A DNA stretch of 64,000 bases from Pictodentalium vernedei. Its lineage: Eukaryota > Mollusca > Scaphopoda > Dentaliida > Dentaliidae. The translations under genes and the position numbers were made by a program. Below the pieces are notes generated by a model. The model was not told the origin of the DNA. It ran no database searches and saw only the letters and a program-made list of their open reading frames with translations. The stretch is taken from positions 33,422,484 to 33,486,483 of the forward strand of contig CM062291.1 of assembly GCA_031216915.1 (NCBI GenBank), read 5' to 3'. Below are positions 1 through 11,300 of the stretch, piece by piece (position 1 is the stretch's first letter; each line of letters starts with the position of its first letter).

Positions 1-250
1 AGCGCTCATCTTGTACAGAACACAATTTAAACAGAGTCCAAGAATGAGTCTACATTAAGCAAGCCATCTCCATAGGCTACACTGTCAATCCTTGAGTCCC
101 TCAGGAGTGACAAAAATAATCTGGGCATCATGCCTTTTCTTCAGTTGATCATAAGTAAAATGTAGAGCTCCCCTATGAAGCCCCTTGATACAACCTATGT
201 GGATTAATCTTAGTACCTCTAGAGGGTACTGAATACAAAATTTTTAATTT
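1..250. other. Intronic DNA without recognised features
   Basis: I see no splice-bounded coding segment, palindrome or tandem unit here. It precedes the 168-bp degenerate repeat. Confidence 0.4.
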
Positions 251-1080
251 CTTCAGCAAAATGGCCAATTCCGGTTCCCATAGAGAGTCCAAATATTAAC
301 CCAGGCTCTTGATTTGAACACAGTTAAATCTGACTTCTCTGGAGATGTTGTGTACCGAATATGAAAGCATTCTGACTGTTGGATCTGAAGAAGAGAAATT
401 GTAAAAAAAATTTCTTCGAATTGCAATAAGTTCAAATTTGGGCTACCATAGCGAGCCCAAATATTAACCTATGGATCCGATTTGAACAACCTGGAATCTG
501 ACCCCCCTAGAGATGTTGTATACCAAATATAAAAGCATTCCGACTGGTGGATCTGAAGAAGAAGATTTTTAAAGAAATTTCCTCATATTGCACTAAGTAA
601 AAATTTGGGCTACCATAGTGAGCCCAAATATATACCTAGGGATCCGATTTGAACAAACTTGAATCTGACCCCAATAGAGATGTTGCATACCAAATATCAA
701 AGCATTCTGACTGATGGATCTGAAGAAGAAGATTTTTTTAAATTACCCTCCATATTGAACAAAGATAAAATTTGGGCTTCCTTAGGAAGCCCAAATATTA
801 ACCTAGGGACTTGGTTTGAACAATCTAGAATCTGACCCTCATAACAATGATGTATACCAAATATTAAAAGATTCTGACTGGTGGTTCTGAAGAAGAAGAT
901 TTTTAAAGAATATTCCCCATATTACCCTATGTTAAAACTTCAGGCTCCTGTAGAGAGCCCAAATATGAACCAATGAGCTTTATTTCAACAAACTTTTATC
1001 TGACCCCCCCTATGAATGCTGTATACCAAATATCAAAAGATTCTGATGATTGGTTCTGGAGAAAAGATTTTTTTAAATTT
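251..1080. repeat. Degenerate tandem repeat, period about 168 bp
   Basis: About five diverged copies share GATCTGAAGAAGAAGATTTT, TTGGGCTACCATAGCGAG and CCCAAATATTAACCTA in the same order. Successive GAAGAAGAAGATTT landmarks lie about 170 bases apart. Each copy holds a short inverted pair (TTGGGCT...AGCCCAA). It grades into the dispersed repeat that follows, so it is probably an internally repeated part of the same element. Confidence 0.7.
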
Positions 1081-1740
1081 TTGCAAATATGCTGACTCAG
1101 CATTTTTTCGATGCCCATTACAGAACACCCTAACATAACCGATGGCAATTTTTTTTTACCATTCAATTCTACTGGTCATAAGGATACTTCATACCAAATG
1201 AAAGCTCTCTGTTCCGTGGGGTTTGGGAAATATGGGCGTTTGAAAATATTTCTATTTTTAGCTCCCAGGGTTCCCATGGGGATGCGGGAATTTTTATTTT
1301 TGCATGGGTCAAGTACTTATGACCCAATACTACCACAAAACAAATTTGGTTCATACCGGACCATCAGTTCAGAAAATAGAAATTTTGGGCGGGGCCAAAA
1401 ATCTTACCCCTCCTATTACAAAGTCAAATATTACTTCACGAACTTCGTTTGAACAAACTTGATTCTACACCTCATATGGAAGCTCCATAACAAATATCAA
1501 GTCATTGTACACACTGGTTCTTGAGAAGAAGATTTTAAAAATATTTTGGAGCATTTTCCCCCACTCCCTCCCTATGGGGCTGGGAATGCTGAGTTGAACA
1601 AAAATGAAATGCCCCTTTGGGACCATCACTCACACAAACTTTCACTTGAATTGGCCCAGTGGCTTTGGAGGAGAAGAGCAAAACATGGTGTTGATGGACG
1701 ACGGACGGAGAGCGATGAGATTAACTCAGCTTGACTTTGT
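1081..1740. repeat. Dispersed repeat R1, copy 1
   Basis: The segment from GTGACTCAGCATTTTT-like sequence through TTTAGCTCCCAGGGTTCCC to the CACAAAACAAATTTGG part is matched, with many changes and indels, by 30340-30830. Two distant copies that share landmark order but no tandem arrangement make this a dispersed element of unknown class. The 113-codon open frame here (1111-1452) has no family resemblance and is not conserved in copy 2. Confidence 0.65.
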
Positions 1741-2030
1741 CAAGATGAGCTAAAAATTATTCAAATCAGTGCTTTCATACGGAAGTTCTTCGCAAAAATC
1801 TGATTGCACCTAATTTTGTACAAAACGGCTGCCCGCAGCCAACTTGAATTTTGGATCGGACCCAAAAACACTCATTCTCATCCCACGGTCATAACAAAGG
1901 TACCCAAGAAGCTTCGTAAAGATTGGTTCATAAATACGGCCTCTAGCCCGAGCCGTATTGAATTGTTGACGGACAGACGGATGATGGACGACTGGCCATG
2001 GCATAAGCTCAAATTTGGCTTCACCAAAGT
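1741..2030 (+). repeat. Truncated copy of the 330-bp dispersed repeat
   Basis: It matches the array at 57.06-58.87 kb over the TTGAATTTTGGATCGGACCC, AAAAACACTCATTCTC and GTACCCAAGAAGCTTCGTAA landmarks. It ends in the same way, with a GACGGACAGACGGATGATGG stretch followed by CTCAAATTTGGCTTC. Confidence 0.75.
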
Positions 2031-2118
2031 TAACCTAAAAATGAAAAAAATAATGAAAATTAATTGGCGAGTTTTGAGAATAGCGCTGGCTGTTTTTTGC
2101 CGTTACGTTAGGTAAAGG
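2031..2118 (+). mobile_element. Half copy of TTAA-flanked palindromic MITE (subfamily A)
   Basis: The right outer part of the element (AATTGGCGAGTTTTGAGAAT, then CGTTACGTTAGGTAAAGGG) is present, followed by TTAA at 2119-2122. The palindromic core and left half are missing, so the break lies near the palindrome. Confidence 0.7.
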
Positions 2119-2200
2119 GTTAAATAATATAATTATCGTTAACTAGAGGCACTGTGAGCAAACTCACAAAGTGATACCCCCCCCCCCATGCCTGAAATGT

Positions 2201-3240
2201 ATAAGTTAGATTATCTCCCCTTGGAAATGTCAGAACGGAATTATATTGCTTCATGCACATCTTCATATGGAGTTCTTCCATTGTGTAAATTTTCATGAAA
2301 ATTCTTCATATGCTTTAGGAGGAGTTGCGCTTACAAGGATGGACAGATGGTATAAGTTAGATTATCTCCCCTTGGAAATATCAGAACGGAATTATATTGC
2401 TTCATGCACATCTTCATATGGAGTTCTTCCATTATGTAGGAAGAGTTGCGCTTACAAGGATGGACAGACGGTATAAGTTAGTTGATCTCCCCTTGGAAAT
2501 GTCAGAACAGAATTATATTGCTTCATGCACATCTTCATATGGAGTTCTTCCACTGCGTAAATTTTCATGAAAATTCTTCAAACGGTTTAGGAGGAGTTGC
2601 ACTTACAAGGATGGACAGACAGTCTAAGTTAGATTATCTCCCCTTGGAAATGGCAGAATGGAATTATATTGCTTCATGTACATCTTCATATGGAGTTCTT
2701 CCATTGTGTAAAGTTTCATGAAAATTCTTCAAACGGTTTAGGAGTTGCGCTTACAAGGATGGACAGATGGTATAAGTTAGATTACCTCCCCTTGGAAATG
2801 TCAGAACGGAATTATATTGCTTCATGCACATCTTCATATGGAGTTCTTCCATTGTGTAAATTTTCATGAAAATTCTTCATACGCTTTAGGAGGAGTTGCG
2901 CTTACAAGGATGGACAGGCAGTAAAGTTAGATTATCTCCCCTTGGAAATGTCAGAACGGAATTATATTGCTTCATGCACATTTTCATATGGAGTTCTTCC
3001 TCTGTGTAAAGTTTCATGAAAATTCTTCAAATGGTTTAGGAGGAGTTGCGCTTACAAAGATGGACAGATGGTCTAAGTTAGATTATCTCCCCTTGGAAAT
3101 GTCAGAACGGAATTATATTGCTTCATGCACATCTTCATATGGAGTTCTTCCATTGTGTACAGTTTCATAAAAATTCTTCAAACGGTTTAGGAGGAGTTGC
3201 GCTTACAAGGATGGACAGATGGATGGACGGACGGATGGAT
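2201..3240 (+). repeat. Tandem repeat, period about 150 bp, seven copies
   Basis: Copies start TTAGATTATCTCCCCTTGGA and contain ATTGCTTCATGCACATCTTC and GGAGGAGTTGCGCTTACAAG. Starts recur at about 2208, 2354, 2480, 2630, 2780, 2931 and 3080. The array ends in (GGAC/GGAT)n and a CCCCCC...GGGGGGTATAATAA tail at 3290-3325, a tail type common in mollusc dispersed repeats. Short open frames across copies are by-products. Confidence 0.85.
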
Positions 3241-3351
3241 GGACGGACAGATGGACGGATGGACAGAAGGACAGGGTGATTCCTATATACCCCCCTCCAA
3301 ACTTTGTTTGCGGGGGGTATAATAATGAAAAGTAATAAACAGAGTAATTGC

Positions 3352-3503
3352 TTGACTGGACTGGTTACATGAAATAATTCATTCGAGGTGAGGGACTATA
3401 TTGTTAAACACTTGTGTGCATTCTCATACTCATGTTTGTACAACATCCCTGACCTCTCATGAATTATTTCACGCAACCAGTCCAGTCAAACGATTACTCC
3501 CTA
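3352..3503. repeat. Fold-back (inverted repeat), arms about 54 bp
   Basis: The left arm begins GAGTAATTGCTTGACTGG and the right arm ends with its near reverse complement (CAAACGATTACTC). Roughly nine in ten arm positions pair, with a loop of about 45 bases. No target duplication was found, so it is a snapback element or short MITE. Confidence 0.75.
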
Positions 3504-3589
3504 TTTCATTGAAATAAAAATTTGCTTTTAAAATTGAAAACATAAATGATTAAAGTTATAACTTACTGTCAGAACATGGTACATTGGAG

Positions 3590-3660
3590 CCAACTTAATT
3601 GGGTATCTCTTGATTAAATAACCCTGTTAGATGAATATAACTTCTAACTAGAGGGGGTAT
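3590..3660. repeat. Fragment of dispersed repeat also at 63.64 kb
   Basis: AATTGGGTATCTCTTGATTA followed by AATAACCCTGTTAG is matched at 63650-63700 (AATTGGATATCTCTTAACTG, AATAACCCTGTTAATTG). Element class unknown. Confidence 0.5.
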
Positions 3661-3699
3661 CAGTACCCCGTGGCTCACCAACAGGTGGCCAATGTAAAG

Positions 3700-5500
3700 G
3701 GGTGGCTGGAGTGAAAAAAAAAAGTTCAAAACTTGCATACAAAAGTCCAAAATTAAAGAAAATAAGCAGCTAAAGGGTTAAATAATATAATAACCCCTAA
3801 GAAGCATGCTAACATAAAATAGGAACCATGGCAATATGTTACAAGGTAAGTCTCCACTTTGAAAAAAAGAAAGACAAACCTCAAAACCTGCACATAAAGA
3901 TAATAAAAGGATCACATTTGTTTCAAAGAGTTAAAATTTAGAAAAATACCCTGAAAATATTACAATAACCAGCGTGGCAATATGCCAGTGAGATAAAACT
4001 CCACTTAACCGGCACAGAAAAGTACAAAACCTGCACAGAAAAGTCCAAAATTAAAGTAAATAAGCAGCTAAAGGGTTAAATAATATAAAAATAGCCCAAG
4101 ATGCAACCTAACATAAAATAGGAACCATGGCAATATGCTACAAGGTAAGTCATCACTTGGAAGAAAAGAAAGACAAACCTCAAAATCTGCACATAAAAGT
4201 AAAAAAAAGTATCACATTTGTTTCAAGGGGTTAAAATTGAGAAAAATACCCTGTCACAGTAACCACAATGGCAATATGCCAGTAAGGTGAAAGTCTACTT
4301 GAAAAATATCCACTTGGAAGAAAAGAAAGACAACCCTCAAAACCTGCACATAAAAGTATCACATTTGTTTCAAAGGGTTAAAATTTAGAAAAATACCCTG
4401 AAAATGTTACAGTAACCACCGTGGCAATATGCCAGTGAGGTAAAACTCCACTTGAAAAAAAAATATGAAAACCTGCACACAAAAGTCCAAAATTAAAGTA
4501 AATAAGCAGCTAAAGGGTTAAATAATATAATAATAGACCCAAGAAGCATCCTAACATAAAATAGGAACCATGACAATATGCTACAAGGTAAGTTGCCACT
4601 TGGATGAGAAGAAAGACAAACCTCAAAACCTGCACATAAAAGTAAAAAAAACATCAAAACCTGCACACGAACGTCAAAATAAGTCCAAAATTTGATTCAA
4701 AGGGTTAAAATTAAGACAAAATACCCTGGAAAAGAGTTAAATGTTATCGTGAACCCTCACAGCAATATGCAAAGAAGAAAACAATTTTTTTAAAAGCACA
4801 AAAATCCAAACCTGTAAACAAAAGAAGTCCAAAATTGAAGTAATTAAGCAGGAAAAGGGTTAAAGAATACAACGTAGCCCTAAGATGCATGTTTACATAC
4901 AATAGAAAGCATGGACATATGCTACAAGGTAAATCTACACTTGGAAGAAAGGAAAAAAAACCCATGAAAACCTGCACGCAAACGTCAAAATAAGTCTAAA
5001 AATCTATTCAAGGGGTTAAAAAATTTTTAAAAATGCACTGGAAAGATATCAATGTTATAATAACCACCACTGCAATATGCAGTGAGGTCAACCTCACTTG
5101 AAATTGTTTTTTTTTATCACAACCTGTACATAAAAGTAAGAAGCTGTAAGCCTAAGTCCAAAAGCTGTACATAAAAGTCCAAAATTGAAGTAATTCAGCA
5201 GGAAAAGGGTTAAATAATACAAACATAGCCCTAAGATGCATGTTTACATACAATAGAAAGCATGGACATATGCGGCAAGGTAAATCTCCACTTGGAAGAA
5301 AGGAAAAAAACAACATCAAAACCTGCACGCAAACATCAAAATAAGTCTAAAATTTGATTCAAAGGGTTAAAATTACGACAAAATACCCTGGAAAAGAGTT
5401 AAATGTTATAGTGAACCACTATAGCAATATGCAGAAACTAAAAAAAATTTTAAAAAGCCAAAAAATCAAAACCTGTACACAAAAGTTCAAAATATTTGAG
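3700..5500. repeat. Degenerate long-period tandem repeat (about 300-440 bp)
   Basis: The landmarks AAAAGTCCAAAATTAAAG, AAGCAGCTAAAGGGTTAAAT, ATAGGAACCATGGCAATATG and ACAAGGTAAGT recur in the same order near 3741, 4040, 4480, 4830 and 5170. Unequal spacing indicates internal deletions. A-rich, with no coding potential seen. Confidence 0.65.
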
Positions 5501-5579
5501 AGCGGACTCCGACGCCGACGCGAGGGCTATGCCATGGGCTCACACAACTAACGTTGGTGATCCAAAAACAAAATCATTC

Positions 5580-5658
5580 ACCTGAGTAGAGATGTACTTG
5601 ACTAAGATCTGTTATTACACTTACTGGAGGAATACATTGAGATATACTAGGTTAAGGC

Positions 5659-5689
<31 letters not shown>

Positions 5690-8285
5690 TTGGTGTTTAA
5701 GGTCACATATTTCTGAACAATGACTAATCGTGACCAAAGTCGAATTTAGTCAATTATTTATACCCATATTGCCCATTTCAGAGGACTTCCACTCCAAGCA
5801 TTGGTAATTGAGCCCTATTTTACCAGCAAAACAGATCTTGTTTACCACAGTAAACAGCACTACTTCACTTCCCACACTTGGGGGGGGGGGGGGGGGGGTT
5901 ATTATACTAACTGGAGGAATTCAGTGAGCAAGGATGTATTAGGTTATGGTTTGTTATAATACTAACTGGAGAATTCTTTGAGTAGAGATCACTTGGTTAA
6001 GGTTTGTTATAATACTTAATGGAGAATTCATTGGGTAGAGATATACTTGATTAAGGTTTGTTATAATACTTAATGGAGGAATTCATTTAGTAGAGATATA
6101 CTTGGTTAAGGTTTGTTATAATACTTAATGGGGGAATTCATTTAGTAGAGATATACTTGGTTAAGGTTTGTTATAATACTTATTGGAGAATTCATTGAGT
6201 AGAGATGCACTTGGTTAAGGTTTGTTATAATACTAACTTGGGAATTCATTGAGTAGAGATATACTTGGTTAAGGTTTATTATAATACTAATTAGGGAATT
6301 CATTGAGTTGAGATAGACTTGGTTATGGTTTGTTATAATACTAATTAGGGAATTCATTGAGGAGAGATATACTTCGTTAAGGTTTGTTATAATACTAATT
6401 AGGGAATTCATTGAGTAGAGATATACTTGGTTAAGATTTGTTATAATACTAATTAGGGAATTCATTGAGTAGAGATATACTTGGTTAAGGTTTGTTATAA
6501 TACTAACTGGGGAATTCATTGAGGAGAGGTATACTTGGTTAAGGTTTGTTATAATACTAACTGGGGAATTCATTGAGTAGAGATATACTTGGTTAAGGTT
6601 TGTTATAATACTAACTGGGGAATTCATTGAGTAGAGATATACTTGGTTACAGTTTGTTATAATACTAACTGGGGAATTCATTAAGTAGAGATATACTTGG
6701 TTAAGGTTTGTTATAATACTAACTGGGGAATTCATTAAGTAGAGATATACTTGGGTAAGGTTTGTTATAATATTAACTGGGGAATTCATTGAGTAGAGAT
6801 ATACTTGGTTACGGTTTGTTATAATACTAATTAGGGAATTCATTGAGTAGAGATATACTTGGTTACAGTTTGTTATAATACTAACTGGGGAATTCATTGA
6901 GGAGAGATATACTTGATTAAGGTTTGTTATAATACTAACTGGGGAATTCATTGAGTAGAGATATACTCGGTTAAGATATGTTATAATACTAACTGGGGAA
7001 TTCATTTAGTAGAGATATACTTGATTAAGGTTTGTTATAATACTAATTAGGATATTCATTGAGTAGAGATATACTTGGTTATGGTTTGTTATTATACTAA
7101 CTGGGGAATTCATTGAGTAGAGATATACTTGGTTAAGGTTTGTTATAATACTAATCAGGGTATTCATTGAGTAGAGATATACTTGGTTAAGATTTGTTAT
7201 AATACTTACCGGGGAATTCTTTGAGTAGAGATATACTTGGTTAAGGTTTGTTATAATACTAATTAGGGAATTCATTGAGTAGAGATATACTTGGTTAAGA
7301 TTTGTTATAATACTTACCGGGGAATTCTTTGAGTAGAGATATACTTGGTTAAGGTTTGTTATAATACTAACTGGGGAATTCATTGAGTAGAGATATACTT
7401 GGTTAAGGTTTGTTATAATACTAATTAGGGTATTCATTGAGTAGAGATATACTTGGTTAAGATTTGTTATAATACTAATTAGGGAATTCATTGAGTAGAG
7501 ATATACTTGGTTAAGGTTTGTTATAATACTAACTGGGGAATTCATTGAGTAGAGATATACTTGGTTAAGGTTTGTTATAATACTAATTAGGGAATTCATT
7601 GAGTAGAGATATACTTGGTTAAGATTTGTTATAATACTAATTAGGGAATTCATTGAGTAGAGATATACTTGGTTAAGGTTTGTTATAATACTAACTGGGG
7701 AATTCATTGAGTAGAGATATACTTGGTTAAGGTTTGTTATAATACTAATTAGGGTATTCATTGAGTAGAGATATACTTGGTTATGGTTTGTTATTATACT
7801 AACTGGGGAATTCATTGAGTAGAGATATACTTGGTTAAGGTTTGTTATAATACTAATCAGGGTATTCATTGAGTAGAGATATACTTGATTAAGATTTGTT
7901 ATAATACTAATTAGGATATTCATTGAGTAGAGATATACTTGGTTATGGTTTGTTATTATACTAACTGGGGAATTCATTGAGTAGAGATATACTTGGTTAA
8001 GGTTTGTTATAATACTAATCAGGGTATTCATTGAGTAGAGATATACTTGGTTAAGATTTGTTATAATACTTACCGGGGAATTCTTTGAGTAGAGATATAC
8101 TTGGTTAAGGTTTGTTATAATACTAACTGGGGAATTCATTGAGTAGAGATATACTTGGTTAAGGTTTGTTATAATACTAATTAGGGTATTCATTGAGTAG
8201 AGATATACTTGGTTTAGATTTGTTATAATACTAAATGGGCAATGCATTGAGCAGAGATATACATGGTTAATGTTTGTCATAATAC
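5580..8285. repeat. 54-bp minisatellite (about 44 copies)
   Basis: The unit contains GGTTAAGGTTTGTTATAATA, CTAACTGGGGAATTC and ATTGAGTAGAGATATACTT. Sub-types (TTAGGGAATTC, TCAGGGTATTC, TACCGGGGAATTCTTT) occur in repeated runs, for example around 7080-7260 and 7945-8110, showing block duplication. The 54-bp period is a multiple of three and one minus frame lacks stops, giving open frames of 287 and 424 codons made of an 18-residue repeat. These are not supported as genes. Confidence 0.95.
5659..5890 (-). mobile_element. Retroposon (SINE-like) insertion, reverse orientation
   Basis: A (TTTA)n tract at 5659-5690 is followed by TTGGTGTTTAAGG, the complement of a CCTTAAACACCAATAAATAAA tail typical of mollusc SINE/LINE 3' ends. 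It interrupts the first units of the 54-bp array. A run of about 20 G at 5879-5898 marks its far side. I did not find a clear target duplication. Confidence 0.55.
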
Positions 8286-8400
8286 TTTAATTTGGCTTCA
8301 TGGTTGTGAAGAAGAAGTCAAGTTTGCAAAAAGATAACGGACAGACGCTGGAAAAAGTGATGGCAAAAGGTCTCACTGACTTGCAGTCAGGTGAGCTAAT
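8286..8400. repeat. Tail fragment of a GACGGAC-class dispersed repeat
   Basis: AACGGACAGACGCTGG, then TCTCACTGACTTGCAGTCAG and GTGAGCTAATAAT resemble the ends of the repeats at 2.0 and 58.8 kb (hairpin followed by GAGCTAAAAAT). It separates the two related minisatellites. Confidence 0.5.
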
Positions 8401-10435
8401 AATACACAAGAGGAAATATTTGTATAGAGATGTACAAGGTTAAGGTTTATTATAATACACATGGGAGAAATTCCTTGTATAGAGATGTACAAGGTTAAGG
8501 TTCATTATAATACACATGGGAGACATTCCCTGACCAGAGAAGAACAAGGTTAAGGTTTATTATAATATACATGGGAGAAATTCCTTGTATAGAGATGTAC
8601 AAGGTTAAGGTTCATTATAATACACATGGGAGACATTCCCTGACCAGAGAAGAACAAGGTTAAGGTTTATTATAATATACATGGGAGAAATTACTTGTAC
8701 AGAGATGTACAAGGTTAAGGTTCATTATAATACATATGGGAGAAATTCCTTGACCAGAGAAGAACAAGGTTAAGGTTTATTATAATATACATGGGAGAAA
8801 TTACTTGTACAGAGATGTACAAGGTTAAGGTTTATTATAATATACATGGGAGAAATTCCCTGACCAGAGAACAAGGTTAAGGTTTACTATAATATACATG
8901 GGAGAAATTACTTCTACAGAGATGTACAAGGTTAAGGTTCATTATAATACATATGGGAGAAATTCCTTGACCAGAGAAGAACAAGGTTAAGGTTTATTAT
9001 AATATACATGGGAGAAATTACTTGTACAGAGATGTACAAGGTTAAGGTTTATTATAATACACATGGGAGAAATTCCTTGACCAGAGAAGAACAAGGTTAA
9101 GGTTTATTATAATATACATGGGAGAAATTCCTTGAATAGAGATGTACAAGGTTAAGGTTCATTATAATACACATGGGAGACATTCCCTGACCAGAGAAGA
9201 ACAAGGTTAAGGTTTATTATAATATACATGGGAGAAATTACTTGTACAGAGATGTACAAGGTTAAGGTTTATTATAATATACATGGGAGAAATTCCCTGA
9301 CCAGAGAACAAGGTTAAGGTTTATTATAATATACATGGGAGAAATTACTTGTACAGAGATGTACAAGGTTAAGGTTCATTATAATACATATGGGAGAAAT
9401 TCCTTGACCAGAGAAGAACAAGGTTAAGGTTTATTATAATATACATGGGAGAAATTACTTGTACAGAGATGTACAAGGTTAAGCTTTATTATAATACACA
9501 TGGGAGAAATTCCTTGACCAGAGAAGAACAAGGTTAAGGTTTATTATAATATACATGGGAGAAATTACTTGTACAGAGATGTACAAGGTTAAGGTTTATT
9601 ATAATATACATGGGAGAAATTCCTTGACCAGACAAGAACAAGGTAGAGGTTTATTATAATATACATGGGAGAAATTCCTTGTACAGAGATGTACAAGGTT
9701 GAGTTTCATTATAATACACATGGGAGACATTCCTTGACCAGAGAAGAACAAGATTAAGGTTTATTATAATATATATGGGAGAAATTACTTGTACAGAGAT
9801 GTACAAGGTTAAGGTTTATTATAATATACATGGGAGAAATTCCTTGACCAGACAAGAACAAGGTTGAGGTTTATTATAATATACATGGGAGAAATTCCTT
9901 GTACAGAGATGTACAAGGTTAAGTTTCATTATAATACACATGGGAGACATTCCTTGACCAGAGAAGAACAAGGTTAAGGTTCATTATAATACATATGGGA
10001 GAAATTCCTTGACCAGAGAAGAACAAGGTTAAGGTTTATTATAATATACATGGGAGAAATTACTTGTACAGAGATGTACAAGGTTAAGGTTTATTATAAT
10101 ATACATGGGAGAAATTCCTTGACCAGAGAAGAACAAGGTTAAGGTTTATTATAATACACATGGGAGAAATTACTTGTACAGAGATGTACAAGGTTAAGGT
10201 TTATTATAATACACATGGGAGACATTCCTTGACCAGAGAAGAACAAGGTTAAGGTTTATTATAATATACATGGGAGAAATTCCTTGAATAGAGATGTACA
10301 AGGTTGTTAAGGTTCATTATAATACACATGGGAGAAATTCCTTGACCAGAGAAGAACAAGGTTAAGGTTTATTATAATACACATGGGAGGAATTCTTTCA
10401 ATACAGATGTACAAGGTTAAGGTTTATTATAATAA
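8401..10435. repeat. 55-bp minisatellite in 110-bp dimers (about 37 monomers)
   Basis: Two alternating 55-bp monomers share AAGGTTAAGGTTTATTATAA and ACATGGGAGAAATTCC. One ends TGTACAGAGATGTAC, the other TGACCAGAGAAGAAC. Monomer starts lie exactly 55 apart (for example 8421, 8476, 8531, 8586). A 3-bp deletion variant (CCAGAGAACAAGG) recurs. The shared GGTTAAGGTTTRTTATAATA shows descent from a common ancestor with the neighbouring 54-bp array. Confidence 0.95.
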
Positions 10436-10538
10436 CGAGGAGAAATGTTCTGTCAGAATTGTGGTTCATTGTTGGTTTTCATACAGACTTTTTTTCCAAA
10501 GAAATGTACTTGGTTAAAGAGTGGTCTTAATTACTTAC

Positions 10539-10748
10539 TGAAGAAAATCGTTTCAGCATTCCTAGCATCTCCTCAGTATTATTGAGGGCATTTCTCCAGC
10601 CATAGGTGCCATCTTTTTGTTGGTTACCATTGCCAAGGAAACTTATTAAACTTTCACAAATACTGTAGTTTCTATTTGAATAAGTCACATTCTGTTCTGT
10701 TAGATAGTCGTTTTCCATTCTTCTACAGAGAGGACCTCTTGCAAAAAT
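10539..10748 (-). CDS. Exon e of ABCA-subfamily transporter (extracellular domain 1)
   Basis: This is a 210-nt, 70-codon exon, phase 0 at both ends, with acceptor TTTTATTTCAG and donor GTAAGT. The peptide runs IFARGPLCRRM, SICESLISFLG, then KDGTYGWRNALNNTEEML and LKRFSS. The TYGWRNALNNTEE segment corresponds to VYTWREAFNETNQAI of ABCA1 (DWRDIFNITD in ABCA4), a landmark shortly before the conserved C.NLNKLE and FWAG parts, which are not found in the window. The next exon must therefore lie below position 1 or was missed in the repeats. Potential glycosylation sites are NVT, NYS and NNT. An open frame starting at a Met at 10781 runs through this exon into the introns on both sides. Its first and last residues are intronic. 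Confidence 0.87.
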
Positions 10749-10825
10749 CTGAAATAAAACCATACAATAGAAAACTTTCAATTTTATTCAAATGTTTAAA
10801 CACCAACAACAACAACAAAAGAGGA

Positions 10826-11300
10826 AACAAAATTCTGTTGAACTCTTTGAGCATATTAGCACTGAGTGTGTTGAACTCTTTAAGTGTATTAGCATTGAGT
10901 GTGTTGAACTCTTCAAGTGTATTAGCATTGAGGGTGTTGAACTCTTGAGTGGATTAAGACAAAGTGTGTCTTGAATACTTTGAATGAGGTATCATTAAGG
11001 GTATTGAACGTTTTGAGTGGAACATCATTACATGTGTTGAACTCTTTGAGTAGAGTATCCTTACACTTCCATCGCCACGATATAGCATAAGCTGCTGATG
11101 TGGCGTAAAGCACCAATAAATAAATAATAAATAAATAAGTAGAGTATCCTTAAGTGTGTTAAACTTTTTGAGTGGAGCATTGAACTCTTTGGGTGGAGTG
11201 TCATGAAGTGCGTTGAACGTTTTGAGTGTGTAGAGTGGATTATGAAAGAGTGTGTCTTGAATACTTTGAATGAGGTATCATTAAGTGTATTAAACTCTTA
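10826..11300. repeat. Diverged edge of the 33-bp minisatellite
   Basis: Older-looking units with GTGTTGAACTCTTTGAG and variable ends (GCATATTAGCACT, AAGTGTATTAGCATT) lie before the homogeneous array. The strong divergence at the edge fits unequal exchange keeping the interior uniform. Confidence 0.8.
11064..11137 (+). mobile_element. 5'-truncated retroposon with 15-bp target duplication
   Basis: A 74-bp insert (CACTTCCATCGCCACGATAT ... AAAGCACCAATAAATAAATA) ends in an AATA-rich tail. It is flanked by the exact direct repeat AGTAGAGTATCCTTA at 11049-11063 and 11138-11152. This is the signature of target-primed retroposition of a SINE or LINE 3' end into a 33-bp repeat unit. Confidence 0.85.

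Noticed and set aside
5879-5898. G-quadruplex or regulatory G tract
   Set aside because: A single homopolymer run in a retroposon boundary, more likely slippage or an assembly effect.
6142-8280. 287- and 424-codon minus frames with an 18-residue repeat
   Set aside because: By-product of the 54-bp minisatellite. They are separated by a stop and lack any recognisable domain or splice context.
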